Assembly (NCBI GenBank): GCA_900498135.1
Contig: LR026961.1
Span: forward strand, 253,226 to 317,225
From: an uncultured Desulfatiglans sp.
GTDB lineage: Bacteria; Desulfobacterota; DSM-4660; Desulfatiglandales; Desulfatiglandaceae
Reading direction: 5' to 3'
Length of the DNA: 64,000 bases
The notes below the pieces were generated by a model. It did no database searches and was not told where the DNA came from. It saw only the letters and a list, made by a program, of their open reading frames with translations. Below are positions 8,772 to 17,050 of the stretch, one piece after another. The first letter of the stretch is position 1, and each line of letters opens with the position of its first letter. A program made the position numbers and the translations under genes.

Positions 8772-9452
8772 TTGGAAGCCTCACGGATTCATAACCGCTG
8801 GCCGATTGCACACGAAGGTCTGCCCTTCATTCTGATCGCCGCCGGCCTGACCGGCTTCACCGCCCTGCTCGGCTGGACGTGGCTCAGTGTCCTTTTGGGC
8901 GTTTTGACCTTCTTCGTCACGTCTTTTTTCAGGGACCCCGAGAGGACCTCGAGTGCTGCGCCCCATGCCGTTCTGAGCCCTGCCGATGGAACCATCCTGA
9001 AGGTCGAACATATCGAATCGCCCGACAACCCGTTGAAGGCCCCCGCGGAAAAGGTCAGCATCTTCATGACGGTCTTCAACGTGCACGTCAATCGCATCCC
9101 TGTTCCGGCCACCATCCTCGAAACCATTTACAGCCCGGGAAGGTTCTTTTCCGCCAATCTCGACAAGGCCTCCGATGAAAACGAAAAAAACAGCCTTGTC
9201 ATCGCCACCCGGGACGGCCGGAAACTGGTCGTCGTTCAGATCGCCGGACTCATCGCCCGGCGCATCGCCTGTTGGGTGAAGCCGGGCGATTTTCTGCATG
9301 CAGGCGAGCGTTTCGGACTGATCCGCTTCGGATCCAGACTCGAGGTCTTTGTACCCGCCGGATCAGCGATTGTCACCGCGCCGGGTCGAAAAGTCAGGGC
9401 GGGCGAAACCGTGATCGGGTACCTCGACGGACCGCCTGAAAGCGAACGGTAG
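8772..9452 (+). CDS. psd: phosphatidylserine decarboxylase proenzyme
   Basis: Pyruvoyl enzyme that turns phosphatidylserine into phosphatidylethanolamine at the membrane. It is the short type (about 226 residues) with an N-terminal hydrophobic hairpin and the self-cleavage site in RFGSRLEVFVP, where Gly-Ser is split to give the pyruvoyl group. The start is uncertain: I prefer TTG 8772, with AAAGG upstream, because the family begins just before the RWPIAHEG segment and a promoter lies at 8689-8717. It pairs functionally with pssA, 17 bp downstream. Confidence 0.88.
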   Translation: MEASRIHNRWPIAHEGLPFILIAAGLTGFTALLGWTWLSVLLGVLTFFVTSFFRDPERTSSAAPHAVLSPADGTILKVEHIESPDNPLKAPAEKVSIFMTVFNVHVNRIPVPATILETIYSPGRFFSANLDKASDENEKNSLVIATRDGRKLVVVQIAGLIARRIACWVKPGDFLHAGERFGLIRFGSRLEVFVPAGSAIVTAPGRKVRAGETVIGYLDGPPESER

Positions 9453-9469
9453 GCAACGATAGGATCCGC

Positions 9470-10306
9470 ATGAAGACCAGGCGCAAGAAAAGACCGCAAC
9501 ATACGGAAAAGAAGGGGATTTACGTTTTACCCAATCTCTTCACCACGGCCAGCCTTTTCAGCGGATTTTACGCGATCATCGCCACCATGCAGGAGCGCTT
9601 CGAAACCGCTGCAGCAGCCATTCTGATCTCCTGCGTTTTCGACGCGCTCGATGGCAAGATCGCCCGCTTCACCCACACGACCAGCCATTTCGGCTCCGAA
9701 TACGATTCTCTCTGCGATCTCGTCGCCTTCGGCGTCGCACCGGGGCTCCTGGCCTATCAGTGGGCCCTTGCGCCTTTCGGGCGCCTGGGGTGGATCGCGG
9801 CCTTCCTCTACCTGGTCTGCGGCGCCCTCAGACTCGCTCGCTTCAATGTCCAGAAGAACACGGTGGATCCAGGTTATTTTCGGGGCCTTCCAATCCCCGG
9901 AGCAGCGGGCTTCGTTGCCTCACTGGTTCTCTTCACATCCGTCTTCAGTTTCGACGGCCGGGCCTTTCCGTTTCTTTTCATCCTTTGCGTCTATATCCTC
10001 TCTTTTCTGATGGTGAGCACCATCAACTATCCCAGTTTCAAAGGCCTGGAACTCCGGAAGCAAAGGCCGTTCAGCGCTTTGGTGGCCGTAATCCTGACGC
10101 TGATCGTCATCGTCTATCAGCCCAAGATCACGCTTTTTCTGATCCTGACGCTCTACCTTCTTTCAGGGCCGTTCCTCATGATCTACCGCCGAAAGACGCG
10201 GGAGGTCGTGAAAGCCGGGGGGCAAGACCTCTCCGCCAGCGCAGGAGATGAAACCGAAACGCAGGAAGAGTCCGACACCCATCGTCTGCGGCACATCATG
10301 AAATGA
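9470..10306 (+). CDS. pssA: CDP-diacylglycerol-serine O-phosphatidyltransferase
   Basis: Makes phosphatidylserine from CDP-diacylglycerol and serine in the membrane. The CDP-alcohol phosphatidyltransferase motif is exact: DG-x2-AR-x8-G-x3-D-x3-D, starting DGKIAR. 278 residues with about seven membrane segments and a polar C-terminal tail. Stop overlaps rsmD by 4 bp. cdsA, pssA and psd thus give the whole phosphatidylethanolamine branch within 5 kb. Confidence 0.95.
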   Translation: MKTRRKKRPQHTEKKGIYVLPNLFTTASLFSGFYAIIATMQERFETAAAAILISCVFDALDGKIARFTHTTSHFGSEYDSLCDLVAFGVAPGLLAYQWALAPFGRLGWIAAFLYLVCGALRLARFNVQKNTVDPGYFRGLPIPGAAGFVASLVLFTSVFSFDGRAFPFLFILCVYILSFLMVSTINYPSFKGLELRKQRPFSALVAVILTLIVIVYQPKITLFLILTLYLLSGPFLMIYRRKTREVVKAGGQDLSASAGDETETQEESDTHRLRHIMK

Positions 10307-10872
10307 GGATTACAGGAGGACAACTGACCGGGCTGCGGCTTCGTTCCCCGCGTGGCCGCGACATCCGGCCGACGTCGGACCGCGTCCGGGAGGCGCTCTT
10401 CAATATCCTGGGGCAACGGCTTCATGACCTGCGTGTGCTGGATCTTTTCGCCGGGACAGGGGTTCTTGGTCTGGAGGCCCTCAGCCGGGGCGCAGCCGAG
10501 GCCTTTTTCGTCGATCGTTCCCAGCACTCCCGTGAGCTCATCTTGCAGAACCTGGCGCTCTGCCGCTTCCAGGAACGAGGCAGGTTCCTTCAGCATGACC
10601 TCCTCCGCGGGCTGCCCGCGGATCTCCTCGAACCGCCCGTCACCTTCGATCTGGTGTTTTTAGACCCGCCTTACATCCTGCAAGGCTCGGTCGAGACCCT
10701 GGAAACCGCCGCGATGAAGGGCATCTTCAGCCCCGGGGCGCTGGCGGTGATCGAGACCTCGCGCAGAACGCCACCGCCTGAATCGATCCATCGGCTTCGG
10801 GCGGTGGATACTCGAATTTACGGGGATACCCGCCTCACCTTTTATCAGACTGTCGAAGAGGAACAAACATGA
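10303..10872 (+). CDS. rsmD: 16S rRNA (guanine966-N2)-methyltransferase
   Basis: Methylates G966 of 16S rRNA. The product (189 residues) opens MRITGGQLTGLRL, has the SAM-binding LDLFAGTGVLGLEALSRGA loop and the catalytic DPPY motif (FLDPPY). The rsmD-coaD pair is a common bacterial arrangement, here with a 4-bp overlap at both ends. Confidence 0.94.
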   Translation: MRITGGQLTGLRLRSPRGRDIRPTSDRVREALFNILGQRLHDLRVLDLFAGTGVLGLEALSRGAAEAFFVDRSQHSRELILQNLALCRFQERGRFLQHDLLRGLPADLLEPPVTFDLVFLDPPYILQGSVETLETAAMKGIFSPGALAVIETSRRTPPPESIHRLRAVDTRIYGDTRLTFYQTVEEEQT

Positions 10873-11366
10873 GCGAAAAATCCGCCATCTACCCGGGCAC
10901 CTTCGACCCCATCACCAATGGACACATCAGCATCATCAAGAGGGGTCTCAAGATTTTCGACAAGGTCATCGTCGCCATTTTGAGAAACTCCCAGAAAACG
11001 CCCCTTTTTTCCCTGGAAGAGCGGATGACGATGATCCGGGAATCGCTGAAGGCTTATCCGAACGCCGAGGTGGACAGTTTTGAGGGACTGCTCGTAGACT
11101 ATGCCGTACGGAAGAACTGCAGGGTCATTCTTCGGGGCCTGCGGGCCATGTCCGATTTCGAATATGAATTCCAGCTGGCGCTGATCAACCGCAAGTTGAA
11201 TCGAAATGTCCAGTCCATTTTTCTGGTCACCGATTACAAATGGTTCTATACAAGTTCGACCATCATCAAGGAAGCCGCCAGCCTGGGAGGCGATATCGGC
11301 AGTCTGATCCCGCCCCTGGTCCATCAAAAATTGAAGGAAAAATTCGCCGCTCTAAAAAACACTTGA
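10869..11366 (+). CDS. coaD: phosphopantetheine adenylyltransferase
   Basis: Fourth step of coenzyme A synthesis: 4'-phosphopantetheine plus ATP to dephospho-CoA. Nucleotidyltransferase signature YPGTFDPITNGHISII with His18, and the C-terminal YTSSTIIKEAASLGG stretch. 165 residues, usual length. The next promoter (ihfA) begins within its last codons. Confidence 0.96.
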   Translation: MSEKSAIYPGTFDPITNGHISIIKRGLKIFDKVIVAILRNSQKTPLFSLEERMTMIRESLKAYPNAEVDSFEGLLVDYAVRKNCRVILRGLRAMSDFEYEFQLALINRKLNRNVQSIFLVTDYKWFYTSSTIIKEAASLGGDIGSLIPPLVHQKLKEKFAALKNT

Positions 11367-11391
11367 CAGCAAATCTGACATAAGCCATATT
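11363..11391 (+). promoter_or_regulatory. candidate sigma70 promoter for ihfA
   Basis: TTGACA at 11363-11368 and CATATT at 11386-11391, spacer 17 bp, in the AT-rich gap after coaD. The predicted start near 11398 leaves a leader of about 57 nt. Confidence 0.5.
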
Positions 11392-11454
11392 TCTTACTAG
11401 ATAATTTCGATATTGTCCTTGCATTCAAAAAGGGGTTCAGGGGGAGGAAGAGTC

Positions 11455-11751
11455 TTGGCTTTGACCAAAGAAAAAATCATCAACACCATCTATCATCAGG
11501 TGGGACTCAGCAAGAGCCAATCGCGGGCCGTGGTAGAACAACTTCTGGAGATCATCAAGACTACCCTGGAAAGCGGTGAAGACCTCCTGATCAGCGGCTT
11601 CGGCAAGTTTGTCGTCAAGGAGAAGGCTGAAAGGCGCGGGCGCAACCCTCAGACCACGGAGGACCTACAGCTGAGGGCCCGCAGGGTGATCGTCTTCAAA
11701 ACCTCCGGCGTACTCCGAAACAGGATCAACGAGGCTGCTACAGAGCGGTGA
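11455..11751 (+). CDS. ihfA: integration host factor alpha-like DNA-bending protein
   Basis: HU/IHF family protein of 98 residues that bends DNA as a dimer. It starts MALTKEKIINTIYHQVGLSK and holds the ISGFGKFVVKEKAERRGRNP arm with the Pro that intercalates at kinks. TTG 11455 is chosen because GGAGG lies 7 nt upstream; an upstream TTG at 11413 has no ribosome site. Its last 14 bp overlap the end of convergent rlpA. HU is the alternative, but MALTK and the arm favour IHF-alpha. Confidence 0.88.
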   Translation: MALTKEKIINTIYHQVGLSKSQSRAVVEQLLEIIKTTLESGEDLLISGFGKFVVKEKAERRGRNPQTTEDLQLRARRVIVFKTSGVLRNRINEAATER

Positions 11752-12589
11752 CGAAGGCCCCCTCGAAGCCGAGCGATTCGAGCCGACGTTCGATCGCCTG
11801 TGCTTCGAAGAGCGATTGGGCCTGGGAAACGCGCACCCGGTAGAGCGTCCCTGCTTCCGGGTGAGCCGAAACTTCGACATCCACCTTGTCGAACAATGCC
11901 CGCAGCCGTTCGGCAACTTGCGCAGCATTCTCTTTGTCTTTGAATGCACCCGCCTGAACGGTGAAAACCCCCCGGCTGAAATCCTTGGACTCGAGAACGG
12001 GTTCCGAGATGCCCGTCCGCGGGTGAGCACGCCCCACCTCTTTCGCCAGCGCCGTAACCCTGACATCCGCCACGCCAGGACCAACCACATCGATCGCGCT
12101 TGCAGCGGCGTAAGACAGATCGATGATCCGGCCTTTCACAAAAGGCCCCCTGTCGTTGATCCTGAGGACGATGTTCTTCCCATTCCCCAAATTTTCAACC
12201 AGGACGTAGGTCCCCAAAGGAAGCACCTTATGGGCCGCGCTGACCTTGTACATATCGTAGGTTTCCCCGCTCGATGTCCGTCGGCCGTGAAATGGATGAC
12301 CGTACCATGAGGCCTTGCCGGTCTCCATGTAACCGGACGCGCTCGGCAAAGGGTAATAGGTCTCGCCGTTGATCGTGTAGGGGCGCTGGGAAGGGGGCAA
12401 GAGGTTCACAGACGACGGCGGACCCGCATCTCCCGGCAGGGTGACCGTTTCGGGGCGGGTGGCGCAGGCCGAGATCAGGCAGACGACAGCCAGAAGCACT
12501 GTCCAGGGGGCACACGATGCAGCCGAACGCGGCCCCGCTCCCCTTTCAGCCGATTCATGGATCCGATGGCGGAAACGCATGGCTTCCAT
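11738..12589 (-). CDS. rlpA: RlpA-type septal lytic transglycosylase lipoprotein with SPOR domain
   Basis: Outer-membrane lipoprotein acting on denuded septal peptidoglycan. The N terminus carries a signal peptide with lipobox LISAC around residues 38-42. The double-psi beta-barrel domain (about residues 90-185) contains GKASWYGHPFHGRRTSSGE and INDRGPFVKGRIIDLS, with the catalytic Asp of the NDRGPF motif. A SPOR domain (about residues 205-283) targets it to the septum. 283 residues; a second ATG four codons in is equally possible. Confidence 0.92.
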   Translation of the reverse strand: MEAMRFRHRIHESAERGAGPRSAASCAPWTVLLAVVCLISACATRPETVTLPGDAGPPSSVNLLPPSQRPYTINGETYYPLPSASGYMETGKASWYGHPFHGRRTSSGETYDMYKVSAAHKVLPLGTYVLVENLGNGKNIVLRINDRGPFVKGRIIDLSYAAASAIDVVGPGVADVRVTALAKEVGRAHPRTGISEPVLESKDFSRGVFTVQAGAFKDKENAAQVAERLRALFDKVDVEVSAHPEAGTLYRVRVSQAQSLFEAQAIERRLESLGFEGAFVTAL

Positions 12590-12873
12590 CCAACCTCCTC
12601 ACAACGGATAAAGATGAGCAAACAAGGAGAAAGGACTTAAGCGTCCAGTGTGTTTCATACCACAGACACATCTGTTTATCAAGCTGATTTCAATGCTTAT
12701 TTACATGATCGGACCGTCTGAAACCGCTGCGGCCCGGTTTTCCCCTCCTGATGGACAGCACGGCGCCCTGCGCCGTGCCGGCGGCGAAACCCCTCCCTCT
12801 TGGAAAAGCACCGTCCGTAGTCCTCCCTTTCCAAGAACTCCCCCTCCCCGCCTTCGCTAGCATAGGTTTTTCC
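12590..12873. other. intergenic region between rlpA and the catabolic promoter
   Basis: No supported gene. A perfect 8-bp hairpin (CACGGCGC, 3-nt loop, GCGCCGTG; 12758-12776) has no U tract in either direction. The DNA turns sharply AT-rich at its right edge, where the promoter of the benzoyl-CoA block begins. Confidence 0.5.
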
Positions 12874-12902
12874 TTGACACCCATCCCATTTTTTTTTAGA
12901 GT
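12874..12902 (+). promoter_or_regulatory. sigma70 promoter of the benzoyl-CoA block
   Basis: Consensus TTGACA (12874-12879), 17-bp spacer with a run of T, then TAGAGT (12897-12902). Predicted start near 12909, exactly where the large palindrome begins. Confidence 0.65.
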
Positions 12903-12907
12903 TCGAC

Positions 12908-12939
12908 AATAACTATATTATGGCTATAATATAGTTATT
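12908..12939. promoter_or_regulatory. perfect 32-bp operator-like palindrome over the start site
   Basis: Two perfect 14-bp arms (AATAACTATATTAT and its reverse complement) flank GGCT. The AT-only arms stand out in GC-rich DNA and cover the predicted transcription start, as expected for a repressor operator (TetR, MarR or GntR style). A T run follows, so a weak terminator is the alternative, but AT stems terminate poorly and there is no gene to terminate immediately upstream. Confidence 0.7.
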
Positions 12940-12990
12940 TTTTTCGCGGATTCCGTGGCAAAGACCATTATTCTCCGAAAGGTGCCATCT

Positions 12991-13743
12991 ATGAAATTGA
13001 AAGACAAAGTCGCCGTAGTCACTGGAAGCAGCCGGGGCGTCGGGAAGGCCGTCGCACTGGGGTTCGCCAAAGAGGGAGCCAAGGTGGTGGTCAATTACAC
13101 CTCGAACGAGAAAGCCGCCAACGAGGTCGTGGAGGCCATCAAGGCCATGGGCAGCGACGCCATCGCCGTCAAGGCGGATGTCGCGTCCAAGGACGACGCC
13201 GAACGCTTGATCGCGAGCGGTGTCGATGCGTTCGGGCGCATCGATGCCCTGGTCAACAACGCCGGATTCACCCGTCCGGCCATGATGCTGAAGATGACCG
13301 AGGAGGAATGGGATCAGGTCGTCGACATCCACCTCAAGGGTGCCTTCCTTTGCGGCCAGGCCGCTGCCCGCCGCATGAAAGATCAGAACAGCGGGAAGAT
13401 CATCAACGTAACCTCCGTGGCCGGCCTGGTCGGCACCGTCGGGCAGATCAACTACAGTGCCGCCAAGGGCGGACTTCTCAGCATGACGAAATCCATGGCG
13501 CGTGAACTGGCGCGCTACAATATCTGCGCCAATGTCATCTCTCTCGGCATCGTCGCGACCGACATGACGGAAAAGATCAGAACCGACGACAAGCTCAAAG
13601 AGATCTACATGAACCGCATCCTGCTCAAGCGTTTCGCGGAAGCAGAGGATATCGCACCCGCCTTTGTCTTTCTAGCTTCGGATGACGCCAACTATATCAC
13701 GGGTCAGCTTCTATGTGTAGATGGGGGCTATGGGATGATCTAG
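12991..13743 (+). CDS. short-chain dehydrogenase/reductase, likely acyl-CoA pathway
   Basis: Classical SDR of 250 residues: nucleotide loop TGSSRGVG near residues 12-19, NNAG motif, catalytic Ser/Tyr/Lys in the VTSVAG and YSAAKGG segments, and C-terminal ITGQLLCVDGGYGM. It resembles FabG, but fatty-acid genes are absent nearby and had-bamA-bamR follow. A role in a 3-hydroxyacyl-CoA step of dearomatised-ring degradation, comparable to the SDR BzdZ of Azoarcus clusters, is inferred. ATG 12991 with AAAGGTG upstream is preferred over GTG 12955. Confidence 0.85.
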   Translation: MKLKDKVAVVTGSSRGVGKAVALGFAKEGAKVVVNYTSNEKAANEVVEAIKAMGSDAIAVKADVASKDDAERLIASGVDAFGRIDALVNNAGFTRPAMMLKMTEEEWDQVVDIHLKGAFLCGQAAARRMKDQNSGKIINVTSVAGLVGTVGQINYSAAKGGLLSMTKSMARELARYNICANVISLGIVATDMTEKIRTDDKLKEIYMNRILLKRFAEAEDIAPAFVFLASDDANYITGQLLCVDGGYGMI

Positions 13744-13846
13744 GGACCGGCGCCGCTTGGTCCTGACGCCCCATACGATCCGCTTCGTCAACATGCAAGA
13801 CCGTTGTGATCATCGAAGATGTGATCATCAATAAAGGAGGAGAAAA

Positions 13847-14953
13847 ATGGCTGGAGTACCCGACAAGATTCAGACCTGGCAAATGGTGCAACCGACCGTC
13901 TTCAACAGGGAGACGAAAGAAACCACTCCCGGCAAATTACAGAAAACCGAAATCCCCGTTCCCGAGCTGCAGCCCGGAGAGGTCCTGGTCGAAGTGGCCG
14001 GCTGCGGCGTCTGCCACACAGACCTCGGTTATTTCTATGACGGTGTCCCCACCGTAGTCACCCCCCCTCTGACCCTGGGGCATGAGATCTCGGGCACGGT
14101 GGTCGCCGGCGATGAGCAGTGGATCGGCAAAGAGGTCATCATCCCGGCGGTCATGCCCTGCCGTAAGTGCATCCTCTGCAAGACCCGGCGCGGAAACCGC
14201 TGCCTGGACCAGAAGATGCCCGGAAACAGCCTCGGGATCTATGGCGGCTTTTCGAGCCACATTCCCGTCCCGAGCATCGACCTGTGTGAAATCAAGAATC
14301 GCGGCAAGTTCGAGCTCTCCCATCTGGCGGTCGTGGCGGATGCTGCGACGACCCCCTATCAGGCCGCCAAGCGCGCCGAACTCGAACCCGGTGACAATGT
14401 CGTCGTCATCGGCATCACCGGCGGTGTAGGCCAGTACATGGGGCAGGTCGCCAAGGCCCTCGGGGCCCGCACGGTCATCGGAATCGCCCGGAATCAGGAA
14501 AAGCTCGAACGATCGCTCAAGTTCGGGGCGGATTTCGTCATCAACTCCACCGGCAAGGATGCCAAGACCGTCTCGAAGGAATTCCGCGGTCTCTGCAAAC
14601 AAAACGGTCTTCCCAACACCGGCTGGAAGATCTTCGAGGTGACGGGCGCCAAAGGCGGCCAGGAAATCGCACTGACCCTGCTCGGATTCACCGGCAAGTT
14701 GATCGTCGTCGGGTTCGGCCTGGCCAAGACGGAATACGCGATCGGGCGCCTCATGGCCTTCGACGCCGAGATCATCGGGACCTGGGGCTGCCTCCCCGAA
14801 TACTACCCCGCCGTGCTGGACATGGTTCTGACTGGAAAGATCAATCTCGAGGAGTTCGTGGAGGTCCGCCCCATGAGCACCATCGCTGAAACCTTTGCCG
14901 AAGCACACAAGGTGCCACCCATGAAGCGGATCGTGCTGACCCCCGACTTCTGA
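13847..14953 (+). CDS. bamQ: 6-hydroxycyclohex-1-ene-1-carbonyl-CoA dehydrogenase
   Basis: Zinc-dependent, NAD-linked alcohol dehydrogenase family member (called Had in Thauera) that oxidises the hydroxyl made by the dienoyl-CoA hydratase. Catalytic zinc ligands are Cys53 (in CGVCHTDL) and His79 (GHE); structural zinc ligands are Cys105, Cys108, Cys111 and Cys119. The Rossmann loop is ITGGVG at 190-195. 368 residues. Strong ribosome site AAAGGAGGAG. Assignment rests on the family plus the direct neighbours bamA and bamR; other medium-chain dehydrogenases would not normally sit here. Confidence 0.88.
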   Translation: MAGVPDKIQTWQMVQPTVFNRETKETTPGKLQKTEIPVPELQPGEVLVEVAGCGVCHTDLGYFYDGVPTVVTPPLTLGHEISGTVVAGDEQWIGKEVIIPAVMPCRKCILCKTRRGNRCLDQKMPGNSLGIYGGFSSHIPVPSIDLCEIKNRGKFELSHLAVVADAATTPYQAAKRAELEPGDNVVVIGITGGVGQYMGQVAKALGARTVIGIARNQEKLERSLKFGADFVINSTGKDAKTVSKEFRGLCKQNGLPNTGWKIFEVTGAKGGQEIALTLLGFTGKLIVVGFGLAKTEYAIGRLMAFDAEIIGTWGCLPEYYPAVLDMVLTGKINLEEFVEVRPMSTIAETFAEAHKVPPMKRIVLTPDF

Positions 14954-15039
14954 TGCCCGAAGGGGGAAAGCTTGGCCCGTACCAGGGTGGAACAAGCGCA
15001 AACCACTTTAAAATTTAGAGAAAGAAGGAGAGGAAAACG

Positions 15040-16185
15040 ATGGCTTTGAAGGGTTTGGAATGGTTTCCAAGAGAAGATGGATCGAAGGATCACATGCTGC
15101 ACACGGACGTGCACTGGGGAACGGAAGCCCCCTGCACGGTCTATGAGAAGCGGCCTCTGAAAGATCCCAAGGGGAACGTGGTGGACGGCCTTTATGTCGC
15201 CTGGATCCGCCTCAACAACCCGAAGCAGTACAACTCTTACACGACCGAAATGGTCAAGGGCGTCATCGCCGGATTCGAGAACGCCTCCCTCGACAGAAGC
15301 GTGGTGGCTGCGGTCTTCACCGGCACCGGCCCTTTCGCCTTCTGCACCGGTGGCAACACCAAGGAATACAGCGAGTATTACAGCCTCCGCTCGGATGAGT
15401 ACGGCCAGTACATGGAGCTTTTCAACCACATGGTCGACTCCATCCTCGCCTGCAAAAAGCCGGTCATTTGCCGCGTCAACGGGATGCGGGTCGCCGGCGG
15501 CCAGGAGATCGGGATGGCCTGCGACCTGGCGGTCGCCTCCGACCTCGCCATCTTCGGCCAGGCCGGTCCGAAGCACGGCTCCGCCCCGGTCGGCGGCGCC
15601 TCGGACTTCCTGCCCTGGTACCTGAGCATCGAGGACGCCATGTGGAACTGCATCTCCTGCGAGATGTGGTCCGCCTACAAGATGAAAGCCAAGAACCTGA
15701 TCAGCAAGGTCGTCCCTGTGCTGAAGGTAGACGGCAAATGGGTGCGCAACCCCATGATCGTCACGGAAGACTACGTCAAGGACGGCGAGATCGTCTACGG
15801 CGAGTACAAGACCGGCGACGCGGCGAAAGAGGCCCGGGCCTTCGTCAAAGAGCATCAGCCCAATGCCGACTTCGAGCTGCTCGACAAGGAAGTGGACCGG
15901 ATCACCTGGACCTTCGCCAATCTCTTCCCCGGATGCCTGATCGAATCGATCGACAGTGTCCGCCAGAAGAAGAAATTCTTCTGGGATACGATGAAGAACG
16001 CCCACAGGCACTGGCTGGCCGCCAACATGGGCGGCGAGGCCTTCCTCGGCTTCGGGGCCTTCAACACCAAGAAGATCACCAACCAGGACACCATTGACTT
16101 CCTCAAGTTCCGCCAGAACATCGCTCAGTGCAAAAACTGGGATATGGATATGTTCGCGGAGGTGCTGGGCAAGCCCGCCAAATAA
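15040..16185 (+). CDS. bamA: 6-oxocyclohex-1-ene-1-carbonyl-CoA hydrolase (ring opening)
   Basis: Enoyl-CoA hydratase/isomerase-fold enzyme that hydrates the double bond and cuts the ring to 3-hydroxypimeloyl-CoA; a functional marker for anaerobic aromatic degradation. The 381-residue length and strongly conserved stretches (FCTGGNTKEYSEYYSLR, NGMRVAGGQEIGMACDLA, GPKHGSAPVGGASDF) are diagnostic and distinguish it from ordinary about 260-residue crotonases. Ribosome site GAAGGAGAGG. A strong terminator follows about 30 bp after the stop. Confidence 0.96.
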   Translation: MALKGLEWFPREDGSKDHMLHTDVHWGTEAPCTVYEKRPLKDPKGNVVDGLYVAWIRLNNPKQYNSYTTEMVKGVIAGFENASLDRSVVAAVFTGTGPFAFCTGGNTKEYSEYYSLRSDEYGQYMELFNHMVDSILACKKPVICRVNGMRVAGGQEIGMACDLAVASDLAIFGQAGPKHGSAPVGGASDFLPWYLSIEDAMWNCISCEMWSAYKMKAKNLISKVVPVLKVDGKWVRNPMIVTEDYVKDGEIVYGEYKTGDAAKEARAFVKEHQPNADFELLDKEVDRITWTFANLFPGCLIESIDSVRQKKKFFWDTMKNAHRHWLAANMGGEAFLGFGAFNTKKITNQDTIDFLKFRQNIAQCKNWDMDMFAEVLGKPAK

Positions 16186-16212
16186 GGACTTTTGAAGGAC
16201 GTTACTGAAACC

Positions 16213-16258
16213 GCGGCAGGCATGTCTGCAACCGGGGACCTGCCTGCCGCTTTTTTTT
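16213..16258 (+). terminator. strong intrinsic terminator between bamA and bamR
   Basis: A perfect 10-bp stem (GCGGCAGGCA, 16213-16222, with 16241-16250), an 18-nt loop and eight T (16251-16258). It lies 24 bp before bamR, too close for a full separate promoter, so bamR must depend on readthrough or regulated termination. Confidence 0.85.
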
Positions 16259-16282
16259 GCAGGAAAAAGGGAGCCCCAAATC

Positions 16283-17050
16283 ATGAGTTACGAACATATC
16301 GAAGCGGCTTTCCAAGACGGGCTCGGGACCATCACGCTCAACCGGCCCCCGGTCAATGTCCTCAACATTGCCATGATGCAGGAGATCAACCAGGTACTGG
16401 ACGGCTGGATCGGGCAGAAGGACCTTAAGCTGGTTCTTTTCCAGGCGAAGGGCAAGTGCTTCTCGGCGGGTGTGGACGTAGGGGAACACATGGGCGATCT
16501 GGCCCCCCGCATGATCGAGGCCTTTCACGGGATGTTCCGCCGCATGGACCGGCTGGGAATCCCCACGGTCGCCTCGGTCTACGGATCGTGCCTGGGCGGC
16601 GGCTGCGAACTGGCGGTCTTCTGCGACCTGGTAATCGCCGCCGACGACAGCAAGATCGGACAGCCGGAAATCCAGGTCGGCGTCTTCCCCCCGATCGCGG
16701 CCCAGATCATGCCGCGGATCATCGGCTACAAGGCGGCCCTGGAGCTGATTCTCTCCGGAAAGATCATCGGCGCCGATGAAGCGCAGCAGCTCGGCCTGAT
16801 CAACAAGGCCGTGACCCGTGACAAACTCGAGGAGGAAACCGCCGCCTTTGTCAAACCTTACCTGAAGCTGAGCGCCGAGGTCTTGCGCAGCACGAAAAAG
16901 GCCATTCGGGCCGGCCTGGACGATGATTTCGAACCGTCCATCCAGAGGATCGAGACCATTTACCTCGATGAACTGATGAAAACGGCCGACGCCCAGGAAG
17001 GGCTCCATGCCTTTCTCGAGAAGCGCAAACCACAGTGGACCAATCGGTAG
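16283..17050 (+). CDS. bamR: cyclohexa-1,5-diene-1-carbonyl-CoA hydratase
   Basis: Crotonase-fold hydratase (Dch) adding water to the product of benzoyl-CoA reductase, the step before Had. 255 residues; crotonase CoA-binding and oxyanion segments are KCFSAGVDVGEH and YGSCLGGGCELAVFCDL, and PEIQVGVFPP follows as in BamR/Dch. Ribosome site AAAGGGAG. With bamQ and bamA it makes a three-step set from dienoyl-CoA to 3-hydroxypimeloyl-CoA. No benzoyl-CoA reductase gene lies in the window. Confidence 0.9.
   Translation: MSYEHIEAAFQDGLGTITLNRPPVNVLNIAMMQEINQVLDGWIGQKDLKLVLFQAKGKCFSAGVDVGEHMGDLAPRMIEAFHGMFRRMDRLGIPTVASVYGSCLGGGCELAVFCDLVIAADDSKIGQPEIQVGVFPPIAAQIMPRIIGYKAALELILSGKIIGADEAQQLGLINKAVTRDKLEEETAAFVKPYLKLSAEVLRSTKKAIRAGLDDDFEPSIQRIETIYLDELMKTADAQEGLHAFLEKRKPQWTNR

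Noticed and set aside
12908-12939. AT palindrome as a terminator
   Set aside because: The stem has almost no GC pairs and lies right behind a promoter; an operator fits better.
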